Source: Planctomycetales bacterium
GTDB taxonomy: Bacteria; Planctomycetota; Planctomycetia; Planctomycetales; Planctomycetaceae
NCBI GenBank assembly: GCA_028285345.1
Contig: JANQPT010000049.1
Coordinates: 1 to 64,000 of the forward strand
Direction: 5' to 3'
Length of the DNA stretch: 64,000 nt
Below are positions 41,539-50,468 of the stretch, piece by piece. Every line of letters begins with the position of its first letter. Positions within the stretch are counted from its first letter, which is position 1. A program made the position numbers and the translations under genes. Under the pieces are notes generated by a model. The model made no database searches. It was given only the letters and a program-made list of their open reading frames with translations, and was not told where the DNA came from.

Positions 41539-43389
41539 CTACTGCTCCTTTAGCACATCGATGACGTACACCACTCGCCCGCTTTGATGGTTCAATTCTT
41601 CACTGCTGACAAAAAACTCGGGCGGAAGATCCGCCACGAGCAATAGCCGCCCGCGATCACGCGGCAACTGAAACTTTGCGACCGCATTCGCGTCGGGCAG
41701 TTCCAGCGCGCGGGTCAATAAGGTGGGCTCGACCACCCGATACAATTCATCGATTGTCTTCTTTTGCGCCCTCTCAGGGCCGAAGGGTGATCCCGGGAAC
41801 CGATTTGCATAGGGGTCGAAGGCGGCGATATTCAATGCCGTCTGCAAACGTTGTCCCGTTGGGGTCGCTTTCCATTGTTTGTCCGTTTGCCTCAATCGAT
41901 ACAGGCGGTCGCCGTAGAGCAGGTAGGCTTCGTGCAGCGAATTCGCCAAGTTGGTTCCGGGAGTCAGTGCGAATTCCTCCAGAGCCGCCGCCCCCTGGAA
42001 CAGATCGACCTTGTAGTCCAGCGGCTGTCCCGCCGCTTTTGTGCGAGCGGTGAACGGCCGTGATGAAAAGGGAGGGATGTCGACGAAGAACATCCGATCC
42101 GAGGGGTCGTCGCTGATGAATCCGGCGACTGCCTCAAACGACTGGCATGTCGAATACAATGACCCCTGCCCCGGTTGAACGATCCGATAGTCGCCGCCGC
42201 GCGTAACAAACGTGTTGGACCAAGTCGAGAGATCGTAAGTGTTGTCGGGAAGAGGGCGGGCGATCGCGAGCGTATTGACGGCCGTCCGTTCGTCGTATCC
42301 CCGTGCACCGACCACCGAAAAGCCGATGCTGAAAATCGTAATCGTTCCCAGCAGTGCCGCGATGATGATCCGATAGTCGATGCGTTTGCGGCCCAGCAAA
42401 TATCCGCCGGGAAAAATCATCAGCAGATAGCATAACGCCATCAAATAGATCAACCACCAGCTATGTTCCGGCTGAGTCAATTCCTTCAACTGTTTGAGCA
42501 ACTCATCATCCAGACTCACGCCGTAGGTATCCGCGTTCTGGGCTTCAATTGATTGAGCGCCTCGCTGGATTTCCGGCAGATCGTCGGCCTGATTGGCGGG
42601 ATTCCGCGGATTCAGGACTTGAGACTGAACAAAATTCTTGGTGAGGCCGTTTCGGGTGATGTCGTGACGGTAGACCATTCCCTGCCCGACGGCGAACGAC
42701 GCGAGCGGCGAATTCAATTCTGCCATCGCTCCTGAGAATTGCGGGTACTGTCCATCGTCTCCTTTGATGACGTGGACGGTACCGCCGGTCAGCAGCCAGT
42801 CGCGAAACGCCTCGCGGCGCGGCTTCTGCCAGCGAGGATTGTGGTTAAGGACAACCCCCGCCAGGCCGTCGGTGGCGGTGACGATGGGGGGGAACAGGTT
42901 TTCCGGCATTCCCTTCAATCCGTTGCTTTTCGTGCCTCCGAGCAATGCGCCCAGCTCGATGAGGATCACGTGTGCCGGGCGCCCCAGCCGCAGTTGGTTC
43001 AGTTGATAACGCTGGTCGTCACGTCGCCCCCATCGACGGGGATCGTGTCCGGGGCCCCACTGCAACCGGTATTGCATGTGTTGATCTTTGACGTATGGGT
43101 GAAACTGCAGCCACTTTCGGGAATAGGGTGACAAGAACACCGGTTGCCGCAGCATGGCGCCGACTTCATGACTCGGGACCGAGCCCCGGGTCAGCGACAT
43201 CCCGCCGTCGAACGCTTCGCCGGTGGGGTTGGAGACGAGCACCGAGAGCAAATTGAACCGGTGCTGCATCGCCTGCCCGTCAAATCCCCAGCGGGCTTCT
43301 TCAATTTCCAACGCGCCGGCGGTGCGGCTGCCAAGGAGCATGCCACCGACAAGTGCGGCGTACATCACGATCGAGTTTAGGCGGCTCAT
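41539..43389 (-). CDS. Large membrane protein of unknown function in the ABC cluster (616 aa)
   Basis: The start at 43389 follows GGGAGGTG by seven bases. A signal peptide (about 5-28) leads to a beta-rich extracytoplasmic domain ('RWGFDGQAMQHRFNLLSVLV', 'YSRKWLQFHPYV'), then an amidotransferase-like segment ('RDWLLTGGTVHVI'). Two membrane helices near 310-365 ('WLIYLMALCYLLMIFPGGYLLG', in two parts) precede a second periplasmic domain. The topology resembles the GldG/DUF7408-type proteins that accompany ABC-2 exporters, and the 729-residue protein encoded downstream of the BatA-like gene shares the layout. The role is unknown; it sits between two permease/ATPase units. Confidence 0.75.
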   Translation of the reverse strand: MSRLNSIVMYAALVGGMLLGSRTAGALEIEEARWGFDGQAMQHRFNLLSVLVSNPTGEAFDGGMSLTRGSVPSHEVGAMLRQPVFLSPYSRKWLQFHPYVKDQHMQYRLQWGPGHDPRRWGRRDDQRYQLNQLRLGRPAHVILIELGALLGGTKSNGLKGMPENLFPPIVTATDGLAGVVLNHNPRWQKPRREAFRDWLLTGGTVHVIKGDDGQYPQFSGAMAELNSPLASFAVGQGMVYRHDITRNGLTKNFVQSQVLNPRNPANQADDLPEIQRGAQSIEAQNADTYGVSLDDELLKQLKELTQPEHSWWLIYLMALCYLLMIFPGGYLLGRKRIDYRIIIAALLGTITIFSIGFSVVGARGYDERTAVNTLAIARPLPDNTYDLSTWSNTFVTRGGDYRIVQPGQGSLYSTCQSFEAVAGFISDDPSDRMFFVDIPPFSSRPFTARTKAAGQPLDYKVDLFQGAAALEEFALTPGTNLANSLHEAYLLYGDRLYRLRQTDKQWKATPTGQRLQTALNIAAFDPYANRFPGSPFGPERAQKKTIDELYRVVEPTLLTRALELPDANAVAKFQLPRDRGRLLLVADLPPEFFVSSEELNHQSGRVVYVIDVLKEQ

Positions 43390-43475
43390 TCCGACACCTC
43401 CCATCGAGGACGACTTCCCCAGGTCAATTCTCTTGAATCATAATCGAACAGGCTGTCACATCACAGAACTCACTC

Positions 43476-45293
43476 TCACAGCGCACTTTGTGGATGGACG
43501 GTTTGCAACTCCTCGACCAGCAGCCGACGGTCACGTATCGACGAGTCTTCAAGGCGCTGCAAATTGCGATCTGCGTGCCGCAGACATTTGTATCGAAAGA
43601 AGCCGACAATCATGGAGTAAACTGCATAGTTGATGAACAGGATGATCCAACCGTGCGCGTCGAGGTGCTCGACACTAAGGACAACGTGAGACTCATCAAG
43701 GCGGATCATTCCGGCAGGGCTGAGAAGCGTGAGATACCGCGCCGTGTCGCCCATGCTGAGATACTCAACGCCAAAATAGCCGACTATGATCGGAACCGTA
43801 CACCAGGTGGCAATGACAAAGATCGAGAGGAACATTGCTCTAGTTGCGGCTTTGGCCGTCATGCCGATCCACATCGACAACCAAGCAATGAGCGGAAAGT
43901 AGACCGCCATCGCGAGGACCGATCCGACGAGATATCTCATCGGTGAATAGGCGAGCTGTCCGTATTGGAATCCCATAGAATTTACCAGGGCGAGCAGCAA
44001 CATCTTGATCAGGCAGACGGTGCCGAGGCACGCCGACAAGATCCACACCACGCGCCACAGCCCTTGCATTTTTTGCTGCACAATCTCGCGGCCGCTTAAG
44101 GGAGTCGTGAGCAGAACATCCAACGTTTGCCGGGAGCGTTCTCCGCTGATCAGGCTGGAGGACTGCACGGCAATGAACAGCGCGATGAGAATCCACAGGC
44201 AGGTCATCATTGCGGTGATTGACCACATGTGACTCTTTGCACCGCCCGGGGAGACGATGATCGAAATAGAGATTGCCACCACCGGCAACTCGATGGCCAG
44301 GAATATCCTCAGCAGATAGCGGAAACGGCCTAAGCTTCGTCTTTGCGTTTCGCGCCAGGCAACCGGTTGAATCTCGGGCAACGACGACCCTTCGTCCAGC
44401 AGCATCACGCCCCGGGTCACTCGGTTCTGATTGAATCGGTGAAACATTCCATCCAGCGCAGACAGTAGATTTCGCAATCGGTGGCGCGGGAGGAGGAACG
44501 CGCGCGTCACGAGAAAGCGGCGTGCCGCAAACAGGAAAATCAGGGTCGACCCCAAGAGGGGGATCATTCGTATCCCGAACGTACCCCAGCGAATCGCGGC
44601 ACCAGTGTTGCTAAACGTGACGTCATAGACGAATGGTCCTAGAAACGCGCAGGCGACATCCTCGCCTAAGCGGGTCACGAACGAATCGATCAGCAGCGGA
44701 ATACCGGGAAAAATCGCCAGGGCGATGGCATAGGTCAGTAGAAATGCGCCGACCGTCGTCCGGCAAAAGGCGGAGCACATCAAGGCGAGCGCTCCGACTT
44801 GGACGGTGGTGACGCTCAACATGAACACGGCGCCCCAGATTTGCCGTTGTGAAACGCCGCCGTAGGAATATGCAAACGCCATCAGCGGCAGCGACAGCAG
44901 CAAAAACGTGAACATGGGAATCAAGCGGCTAACCAGTTTTTCGAACAAGATCGTCCAGGGACCGAGCCGCGTTAAGAACAACAGCGACAATGCGTCCCGT
45001 TCTTTTTCTGCGGTGAGGGCCGTGCACGCGATGGCGGGCAAAAATAGGTAGATCCCGGAAAACTGCAGATAGACCAGGGTCTGGATCATTGGACCGCCGC
45101 TTCCGAGAATCAGCAACGGATTGTTGTCGCCGTCAGTCCTCCGGTCTAGATCTGCCCAAAAGAACGCCAGAGAAGCTGCGAACAGCAGCACGGCGTAGAG
45201 CGCCCGCACTTGATAGGTCCGTTTGCGGGCGGCCAGCGCGGTGAGTTCCTTCACCAGCAGCGGGCAACCGGGAGCGAGCATACCGAAATTCAT
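43476..45293 (-). CDS. ABC-2 type permease (605 aa), unit 1 second permease
   Basis: The 605-residue polytopic protein opens 'MNFGMLAPGCPLLVKELTALAARKRTY' (given as the start of the conserved region) and contains 'ALTAEKERDALSLLFLTRLGPWTI', the AEKER block shared with the next upstream gene. A central soluble stretch with 'WRETQRRSLGRFRYLLRIFL' and 'GERSRQTLDVLLTTPLSGREI' joins two membrane halves. It is a clear paralogue of the 628-residue permease 124 bases upstream; the pair with the 310-residue ATPase makes a complete ABC-2 exporter. The substrate is not predictable. Confidence 0.87.
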   Translation of the reverse strand: MNFGMLAPGCPLLVKELTALAARKRTYQVRALYAVLLFAASLAFFWADLDRRTDGDNNPLLILGSGGPMIQTLVYLQFSGIYLFLPAIACTALTAEKERDALSLLFLTRLGPWTILFEKLVSRLIPMFTFLLLSLPLMAFAYSYGGVSQRQIWGAVFMLSVTTVQVGALALMCSAFCRTTVGAFLLTYAIALAIFPGIPLLIDSFVTRLGEDVACAFLGPFVYDVTFSNTGAAIRWGTFGIRMIPLLGSTLIFLFAARRFLVTRAFLLPRHRLRNLLSALDGMFHRFNQNRVTRGVMLLDEGSSLPEIQPVAWRETQRRSLGRFRYLLRIFLAIELPVVAISISIIVSPGGAKSHMWSITAMMTCLWILIALFIAVQSSSLISGERSRQTLDVLLTTPLSGREIVQQKMQGLWRVVWILSACLGTVCLIKMLLLALVNSMGFQYGQLAYSPMRYLVGSVLAMAVYFPLIAWLSMWIGMTAKAATRAMFLSIFVIATWCTVPIIVGYFGVEYLSMGDTARYLTLLSPAGMIRLDESHVVLSVEHLDAHGWIILFINYAVYSMIVGFFRYKCLRHADRNLQRLEDSSIRDRRLLVEELQTVHPQSAL

Positions 45294-45417
45294 GGATGAC
45301 GAACGTTTTTGTCTCGGTTCGGTTTGGTGGTGCGACGGATCCAGAAAGCAGCGCCCGAAACCGCGAAGTCATGCGACCGGATCATGATAGGACTCTGTAA
45401 ATCTCTCATGAGGCACA

Positions 45418-47304
45418 TTATCCGGCTGCGACCGGTTGCACGTCCTGAAGTTCGGCGTTTCTGACCGCAGCAGGCCGAGCACTGGGCGCGTGGTCTTGGC
45501 GGCGACCGAGATAACGATCGGCGTCGCGGAGGCAGCGCGCACGAATCAAGTACAACAACAGCCCGTAACAGGCAAAATTGCCGGCAACGACCAACCAGCG
45601 AAACCAGTTGCCCCGCACGATGCCGGCGGAGACACCTTGGCTCGTTCCGAAGTCGTTGTACTCATTTCGATAGATCATGCCCAAAGGGCTCGACAGATCG
45701 AAGTATCCCGTTCCGACGACCGGGAGGCTCGCCACGAAATCCGAACGGCCGCACGCAAAAGTCAGTCCGCACCAGGCAACCAACAGTGCCAGCGAGCCGA
45801 GGATCGCGCGTGTCTGGGTCTTCGTTTTCAGACCGATCCACAGGGCCAGCCAGGCGATCAAGGGGAAATAGATCAACACCGAGAGCATTGACGCCACGAA
45901 ATACCGCGCTCCCGAGTAATAGTATAGAAACGGCTCGCGAAATGTCGTTCCGTACGAAGGTGGGAACCCCACCGCAGTTGCAGCAGTAGTCGTCGCAGCA
46001 GGCGTAATGCCGGCCGACCCGTACCACCAAGTTTCGGAGAGAAAAATCGTCAGGAAACAGGCTCCCAAGACCCACATCACCCGGCGCAGGCCGTGCATTT
46101 TTTGCAGGATGATCTCTCGGCCGGACATCGGCGTGGCGAGCAACACGTCGAGAGTCTGCCGCGAACGTTCACTGGATATCAGACTCGAGGCTTGCACCGT
46201 CACGATCAGTGCCGAAATGATCCACAATAGGAAGAGGATCGGCGAAACTTCTCGCAGTTGCGTCGACGCTCTCACCCCGCGACTCGTGAGGGCAACGATA
46301 CAGACTAAGCCGACGGGAAACTCCAGCACGAGAAAGATTCTGACCAAATAGCGAAACTGGCTCAGGTTCTTCTTGGCGATTTCGCGCCATTGGACCGGTT
46401 TGTCCTCCGGCAAAGTCGCGTTCTCGCCGACAAGGACCACGCCGCCGCTGTGGCTGTTGATCTTCCAAAACACGTTGTCCAGCCCACGAAAAATCTTCCG
46501 CAGCAGGTGCCTTGGCTGCGCGAACGCCCTCCGCAGGAGGAAAAACCGTGAAAGACAGAAAAAGATGATCGTGGAGAACATCAACGGGATACTCCACTGG
46601 AATAAATCACCCCAGGCAAGCGCAGTGCCAACTCGATCGACCGTGATCGTATAAACGTCCATCCCGGAAAACGTGGCGGGCCACCTGCTTGACCTGAAAA
46701 TAACGCCTGCCACTCCCGGCGCGAGGAAAAACAGGAAGAGTCCGAGCAGATTGGCCGACAGATACGCGCCAACGGTCGTGCGGCAATAGGCGGAGCACAT
46801 TAAACAGAGCGCGGCGACTTGCAGGCTGGTTAAGCTCAAAAACCAAATCGCCCCCCAGATCTGATAGGACTGCATTCCGCCGAAGCTATAGGCAAAGGCC
46901 ATCAGCGGCAGCGAGAGCAGCATGAACGTGAACATGGGGATCAGCCGGCTCATCAGCTTCTCGACCAGGATTGTCCAGGGGCCCAAGCGGGTCAGCAGCA
47001 ACAGAGCGAGCGAGTCTCGCTCTTTCTCGGCGGTCAGCGCCGTGCAGGTCATTGCCGGCAGGAATAAGTAGATTCCGTAGAACTGAAGCTCTACGATGTT
47101 ATCGAACATCCTCTTGCCGGCACCCAGCAACGAAAACGGGTTCGACGTCGTCGTTAGCTGGCCGCTCCAGAAAAACAACACAATCGCAAGAAACAACAGC
47201 ATCGCATAGCTGACGCGGACCAGATAAGTCCGGCGCTGGGCTGCCGCTTCGGTCAGTTCCTTCACCAACAGCGGGAATCCAATTGAAATTTTCGGAGTCT
47301 TCAT
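45418..47304 (-). CDS. ABC-2 type permease (628 aa), unit 1 first permease
   Basis: The 628-residue paralogue of the preceding entry starts 'MKTPKISIGFPLLVKELTEA' and has 'ALTAEKERDSLALLLLTRLGP' and 'SERSRQTLDVLLATPMSGREI' in the same positions. About 12 membrane helices fall in two halves joined by a cytoplasmic linker. It follows its ATPase after 27 bases. An Ala/Thr-rich insertion ('AGITPAATTTAATAVG') near residue 445 is not present in the sister permease. The duplicated pair probably forms a heterodimer. Confidence 0.87.
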   Translation of the reverse strand: MKTPKISIGFPLLVKELTEAAAQRRTYLVRVSYAMLLFLAIVLFFWSGQLTTTSNPFSLLGAGKRMFDNIVELQFYGIYLFLPAMTCTALTAEKERDSLALLLLTRLGPWTILVEKLMSRLIPMFTFMLLSLPLMAFAYSFGGMQSYQIWGAIWFLSLTSLQVAALCLMCSAYCRTTVGAYLSANLLGLFLFFLAPGVAGVIFRSSRWPATFSGMDVYTITVDRVGTALAWGDLFQWSIPLMFSTIIFFCLSRFFLLRRAFAQPRHLLRKIFRGLDNVFWKINSHSGGVVLVGENATLPEDKPVQWREIAKKNLSQFRYLVRIFLVLEFPVGLVCIVALTSRGVRASTQLREVSPILFLLWIISALIVTVQASSLISSERSRQTLDVLLATPMSGREIILQKMHGLRRVMWVLGACFLTIFLSETWWYGSAGITPAATTTAATAVGFPPSYGTTFREPFLYYYSGARYFVASMLSVLIYFPLIAWLALWIGLKTKTQTRAILGSLALLVAWCGLTFACGRSDFVASLPVVGTGYFDLSSPLGMIYRNEYNDFGTSQGVSAGIVRGNWFRWLVVAGNFACYGLLLYLIRARCLRDADRYLGRRQDHAPSARPAAVRNAELQDVQPVAAG

Positions 47305-47331
47305 GTGCGATTTCCGAGCTGTCGCGGCCGA

Positions 47332-48264
47332 TTAATTGGTCTTGCCGTGTGTCAATTTCATAAACGCCGTTTCCATGTCCATCGCTTCGGGCTGGAACAT
47401 GTGGATCCGGCCGCCCAGTCTGCAGATTTCATCATGTAAATCTTCGACGGACGTCTCGTCCTCGTGCAAGCGGATTGAGATGCGGTCGATTTGCTCATCA
47501 ACCGACTCGACGCCCGGAACTTCGCGGAGGTGGTCCATGATGCCGTTGGACTGCCCGGCTAATTGAACATGTACCACGCGCATCAGGCTCAACTGCTGAT
47601 AAATCTCATCCAGCGAGCCTTGAGCGACCATCTGCCCTTGTTCGATGATGCCGATCCGGGTGCACAATTGGCCCAATTCGTGCAAGATGTGGCTGGAAAT
47701 CAAGATTGTTTTGCCCATGTTCTTCAGTTCCTTGAGCAACTCTCGCACCTCGATCCGCGCCCGGGGATCCAGTCCGCTGGCGGGTTCGTCCAATAACAGC
47801 AGATCGGGGTCGTGCAATAGTACGCGGGCGAGCGCGAGCCGCTGTTTCATTCCGCGGGACAGGGAATCGACCGGCGAGTCGATCTTGTGCGTCAGGTCGG
47901 TGAGTTCCAGCACGTCCTGGATGATCGACTTGCGTTTCTTTTGGGGAATGCGATAGGCGGCGGCGAAAAAGTGGAGGTACTCTTTTGCCGTCAAATCGTC
48001 GTAGACGCCGAAGAAATCGGGCATGTAACCGATCGTATCACGGATCGCCCGCGGATAACGCGAGACGTCAATTCCGTTGACCCACACCATGCCGCGATCG
48101 TGCCGCAGCAGCGTCGCCAGGACTTTGATCGTGGTCGACTTGCCCGCTCCGTTGGGGCCGATGAATCCGTAAACCTCGCCGCGGGGGATGTCAATCGAGA
48201 TGCCCCGCACCGCGTGCAGCGACCCGTAACTGACCCATAGGTTTTCAATTTTGACGACGGACAT
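47332..48264 (-). CDS. ABC transporter ATP-binding protein (ABC-2 exporter, unit 1)
   Basis: The 310-residue ATPase shows Walker A 'GPNGAGKST', signature 'LSRGMKQRLALARVL', Walker B 'LLLLDEPASGLDPRAR' and switch 'ISSHILHEL'. It is closely similar to the ATPase at 40382-41347, so the two transporter units arose by duplication. The C-terminal accessory domain ('VVHVQLAGQSNGIM' onward) is more diverged. It follows the 729-residue membrane protein gene after 14 bases and precedes two permeases. Confidence 0.93.
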   Translation of the reverse strand: MSVVKIENLWVSYGSLHAVRGISIDIPRGEVYGFIGPNGAGKSTTIKVLATLLRHDRGMVWVNGIDVSRYPRAIRDTIGYMPDFFGVYDDLTAKEYLHFFAAAYRIPQKKRKSIIQDVLELTDLTHKIDSPVDSLSRGMKQRLALARVLLHDPDLLLLDEPASGLDPRARIEVRELLKELKNMGKTILISSHILHELGQLCTRIGIIEQGQMVAQGSLDEIYQQLSLMRVVHVQLAGQSNGIMDHLREVPGVESVDEQIDRISIRLHEDETSVEDLHDEICRLGGRIHMFQPEAMDMETAFMKLTHGKTN

Positions 48265-48278
48265 AGTATCGGCTCGTC

Positions 48279-50468
48279 TCAGTTTGAACTGGCGTTGTTG
48301 TTTTCGTTGTCAGCCGGCGGATGTTGGCGGCGCCGGTATAGTTTGCGGTAGATCACCACGTCGTTTTCCTGTTGCTGCGCGACGACCAGCAGCGCCTGGT
48401 CGGGATCGGTGACGTCCATGACCGCCAAGTCGTCCAAGCTCCAGCCGCCTTTTGGCGAAACTTGCGACGAGACCGAGAAGATTCCCGAGCCCGCTCGTGC
48501 GCTCAGGGAATTAATCATTTCCTGGCCGTCGGAAAACACGTCATTGCGGAAGTTTTTGATCCGTTGGGACATTACCGTCGGCTGAACGGGTGCCGAAGGT
48601 ATAACGTCGGATGGATACCCGCGACGTCCGTGAAGCGAATTCATCATCAGCCGGCTGTTGCGCGACAACGGATGGCGTATGTTTTGATTGATCAGCCAGA
48701 TGCTGCAGTCGCTGCCGAAGGCCGCGCGGATCGGAGCGGCAATGGCTTGGCGATCGTCCTCTGATTCAAACTTGAACACATCGATCGAATTCCAGTCAAA
48801 CTTCGTCGGAACCTCGACTTTGTCCCCCGGAGCGATCCAGAATTTGCGGTTGAGCCGCGGCGTCCACTGCGGAATGTCCTCGATCACAGTGAGTTGTTGC
48901 GGCATGCGCCCGCTGAGCAGCGGCGGCTCTCCCGTATTACTACGATCCGCGGCAAAGCTCGACGTCGCCGTGTTCAGAGAAGTAAACATAGCTCCCGATA
49001 ACTCGGTTTCGGAATGGATCGCGGCGGCGTTGTAGTGCAGTTCCAGTCGATTGGCACGTAACACCTCGCCGTCGTCGCCGATATCCAGAATCTGGTAAGC
49101 CCGTGTCTGATTGGTGCTGCCCATATACGTGTTTGCGATCCAGACTGTCGCGAAGGCGAACAGGAATGCCGTGATGGGAAAGAAGACCCAGGTGTACTTC
49201 CGCATCTTCAGCGCGCCGAGCAGAAAATAGTCCACCGGGCCGATGACCACGATAAACAGCAACAACAGACCGCTGACCATCCAAAGCGGGACGAATTGAA
49301 AGTCTTCGGGCATCAATTGTCCGATCAGATTCTCAGTCCAGATCGATGAGGGCTGCGATGCCAGGAGCTGTGAGAGCGGAACGATCGGAGCCGAAGAATC
49401 ACTATACGCGACGCCGTATTGTCCCCATTGATCGCGGTACACTTTGGAGAGATTGTCTTCATCAAGCAGACCGGTTTCTTGGATTGACCTTCGATGATTG
49501 CCGTTAATCCGCCACAGAAAGGAACTCATCTCACGCCATGCGGGCGATTGCGGATCGTGACTCGATCGATCGGGCGTGAGTCCGACCGCTACCCGACCCA
49601 GCCCAACATGAAACAGCGCGTACTCTTGCCCTTCAGCGGCTCCGCTGGCGGACAAACGACCTTTCGAGTCCGACACGAAAATGATTTCGGATTTGGCGTA
49701 CTCCGCAAAGTCGTTGAGAAACTTCAAATGATTCGCGCCGAGTGCCGTCGTCGGGATCACACACAGGCTGCCGCCGGCGCGCACCCATTTAGCGATTGAC
49801 TCGAGTTGTTTCCCGTCCAACGCCATCAATGAATTCTCAGAGAGCATCACCAGATCGAAGGCGCAATAGCTGATGGGGTCGACTGGAAAAACCGTCGGCG
49901 GCATGTGTGCCAGCCACGTTTTCAGGCTGCTAGCACCCTTTTTCCCGTGAAACTTCTCGAACGACAAGCCATCAGCCAGCTCTTTACCGACCGGCGCTCC
50001 GCCTTCCATGCCGGGATCGCAGATGGCAATTACGAAGGATTGACGAATGGGACTGGGAAAGAACAGCGGCTGCACCTCGGATGGGAACTCTCGTCCATCG
50101 TTGGTCACAAAGTCAAGGTACAATTCGGCCTGAACGATGTCCTGATTGCCGTACTCCGGAATGTCGAGTGTCGGGAGCAGGCCGCGGAATTGAGTTTCGA
50201 CACCGGGCGTGATCACGACGTCGGGAATTCGCAAGTGCTGTTCGACATGATTGATCTTCATCGTGACATTAATGTGGCCTTCGAGCACCTCCGCGCCGTT
50301 GAAGTGGATCGTCCACAGCCCCGGGATCGGCGCCGATTGCCGCGCTCGGCTTGAGAAAGGCGTGAAGACAACTGAGAGCCGTTCCTTTGCGGCCGCGACG
50401 GCATCCTGTGAAATCGCGGCCATGATGCAGATGACGATTAGGCCACGGAGAAATCCCGCTCGATTCAT
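48279..50468 (-). CDS. Large membrane protein of unknown function (729 aa)
   Basis: The start at 50468 overlaps the upstream vWA gene's stop by four bases and follows GGAGGAG. A signal peptide (about 5-25) precedes an extracytoplasmic beta-rich region. An amidotransferase-like segment follows ('YCAFDLVMLSENSLMALDGK', 'WVRAGGSLCVIPT'), then two membrane helices near 395-460 ('WMVSGLLLLFIVVIGPVDYFLLG', in two parts) and a second soluble domain. Its plan is the same as that of the 616-residue protein at 41539-43389. It may link the vWA proteins to the ABC unit that follows. No catalytic residues can be named. Confidence 0.75.
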   Translation of the reverse strand: MNRAGFLRGLIVICIMAAISQDAVAAAKERLSVVFTPFSSRARQSAPIPGLWTIHFNGAEVLEGHINVTMKINHVEQHLRIPDVVITPGVETQFRGLLPTLDIPEYGNQDIVQAELYLDFVTNDGREFPSEVQPLFFPSPIRQSFVIAICDPGMEGGAPVGKELADGLSFEKFHGKKGASSLKTWLAHMPPTVFPVDPISYCAFDLVMLSENSLMALDGKQLESIAKWVRAGGSLCVIPTTALGANHLKFLNDFAEYAKSEIIFVSDSKGRLSASGAAEGQEYALFHVGLGRVAVGLTPDRSSHDPQSPAWREMSSFLWRINGNHRRSIQETGLLDEDNLSKVYRDQWGQYGVAYSDSSAPIVPLSQLLASQPSSIWTENLIGQLMPEDFQFVPLWMVSGLLLLFIVVIGPVDYFLLGALKMRKYTWVFFPITAFLFAFATVWIANTYMGSTNQTRAYQILDIGDDGEVLRANRLELHYNAAAIHSETELSGAMFTSLNTATSSFAADRSNTGEPPLLSGRMPQQLTVIEDIPQWTPRLNRKFWIAPGDKVEVPTKFDWNSIDVFKFESEDDRQAIAAPIRAAFGSDCSIWLINQNIRHPLSRNSRLMMNSLHGRRGYPSDVIPSAPVQPTVMSQRIKNFRNDVFSDGQEMINSLSARAGSGIFSVSSQVSPKGGWSLDDLAVMDVTDPDQALLVVAQQQENDVVIYRKLYRRRQHPPADNENNNASSN

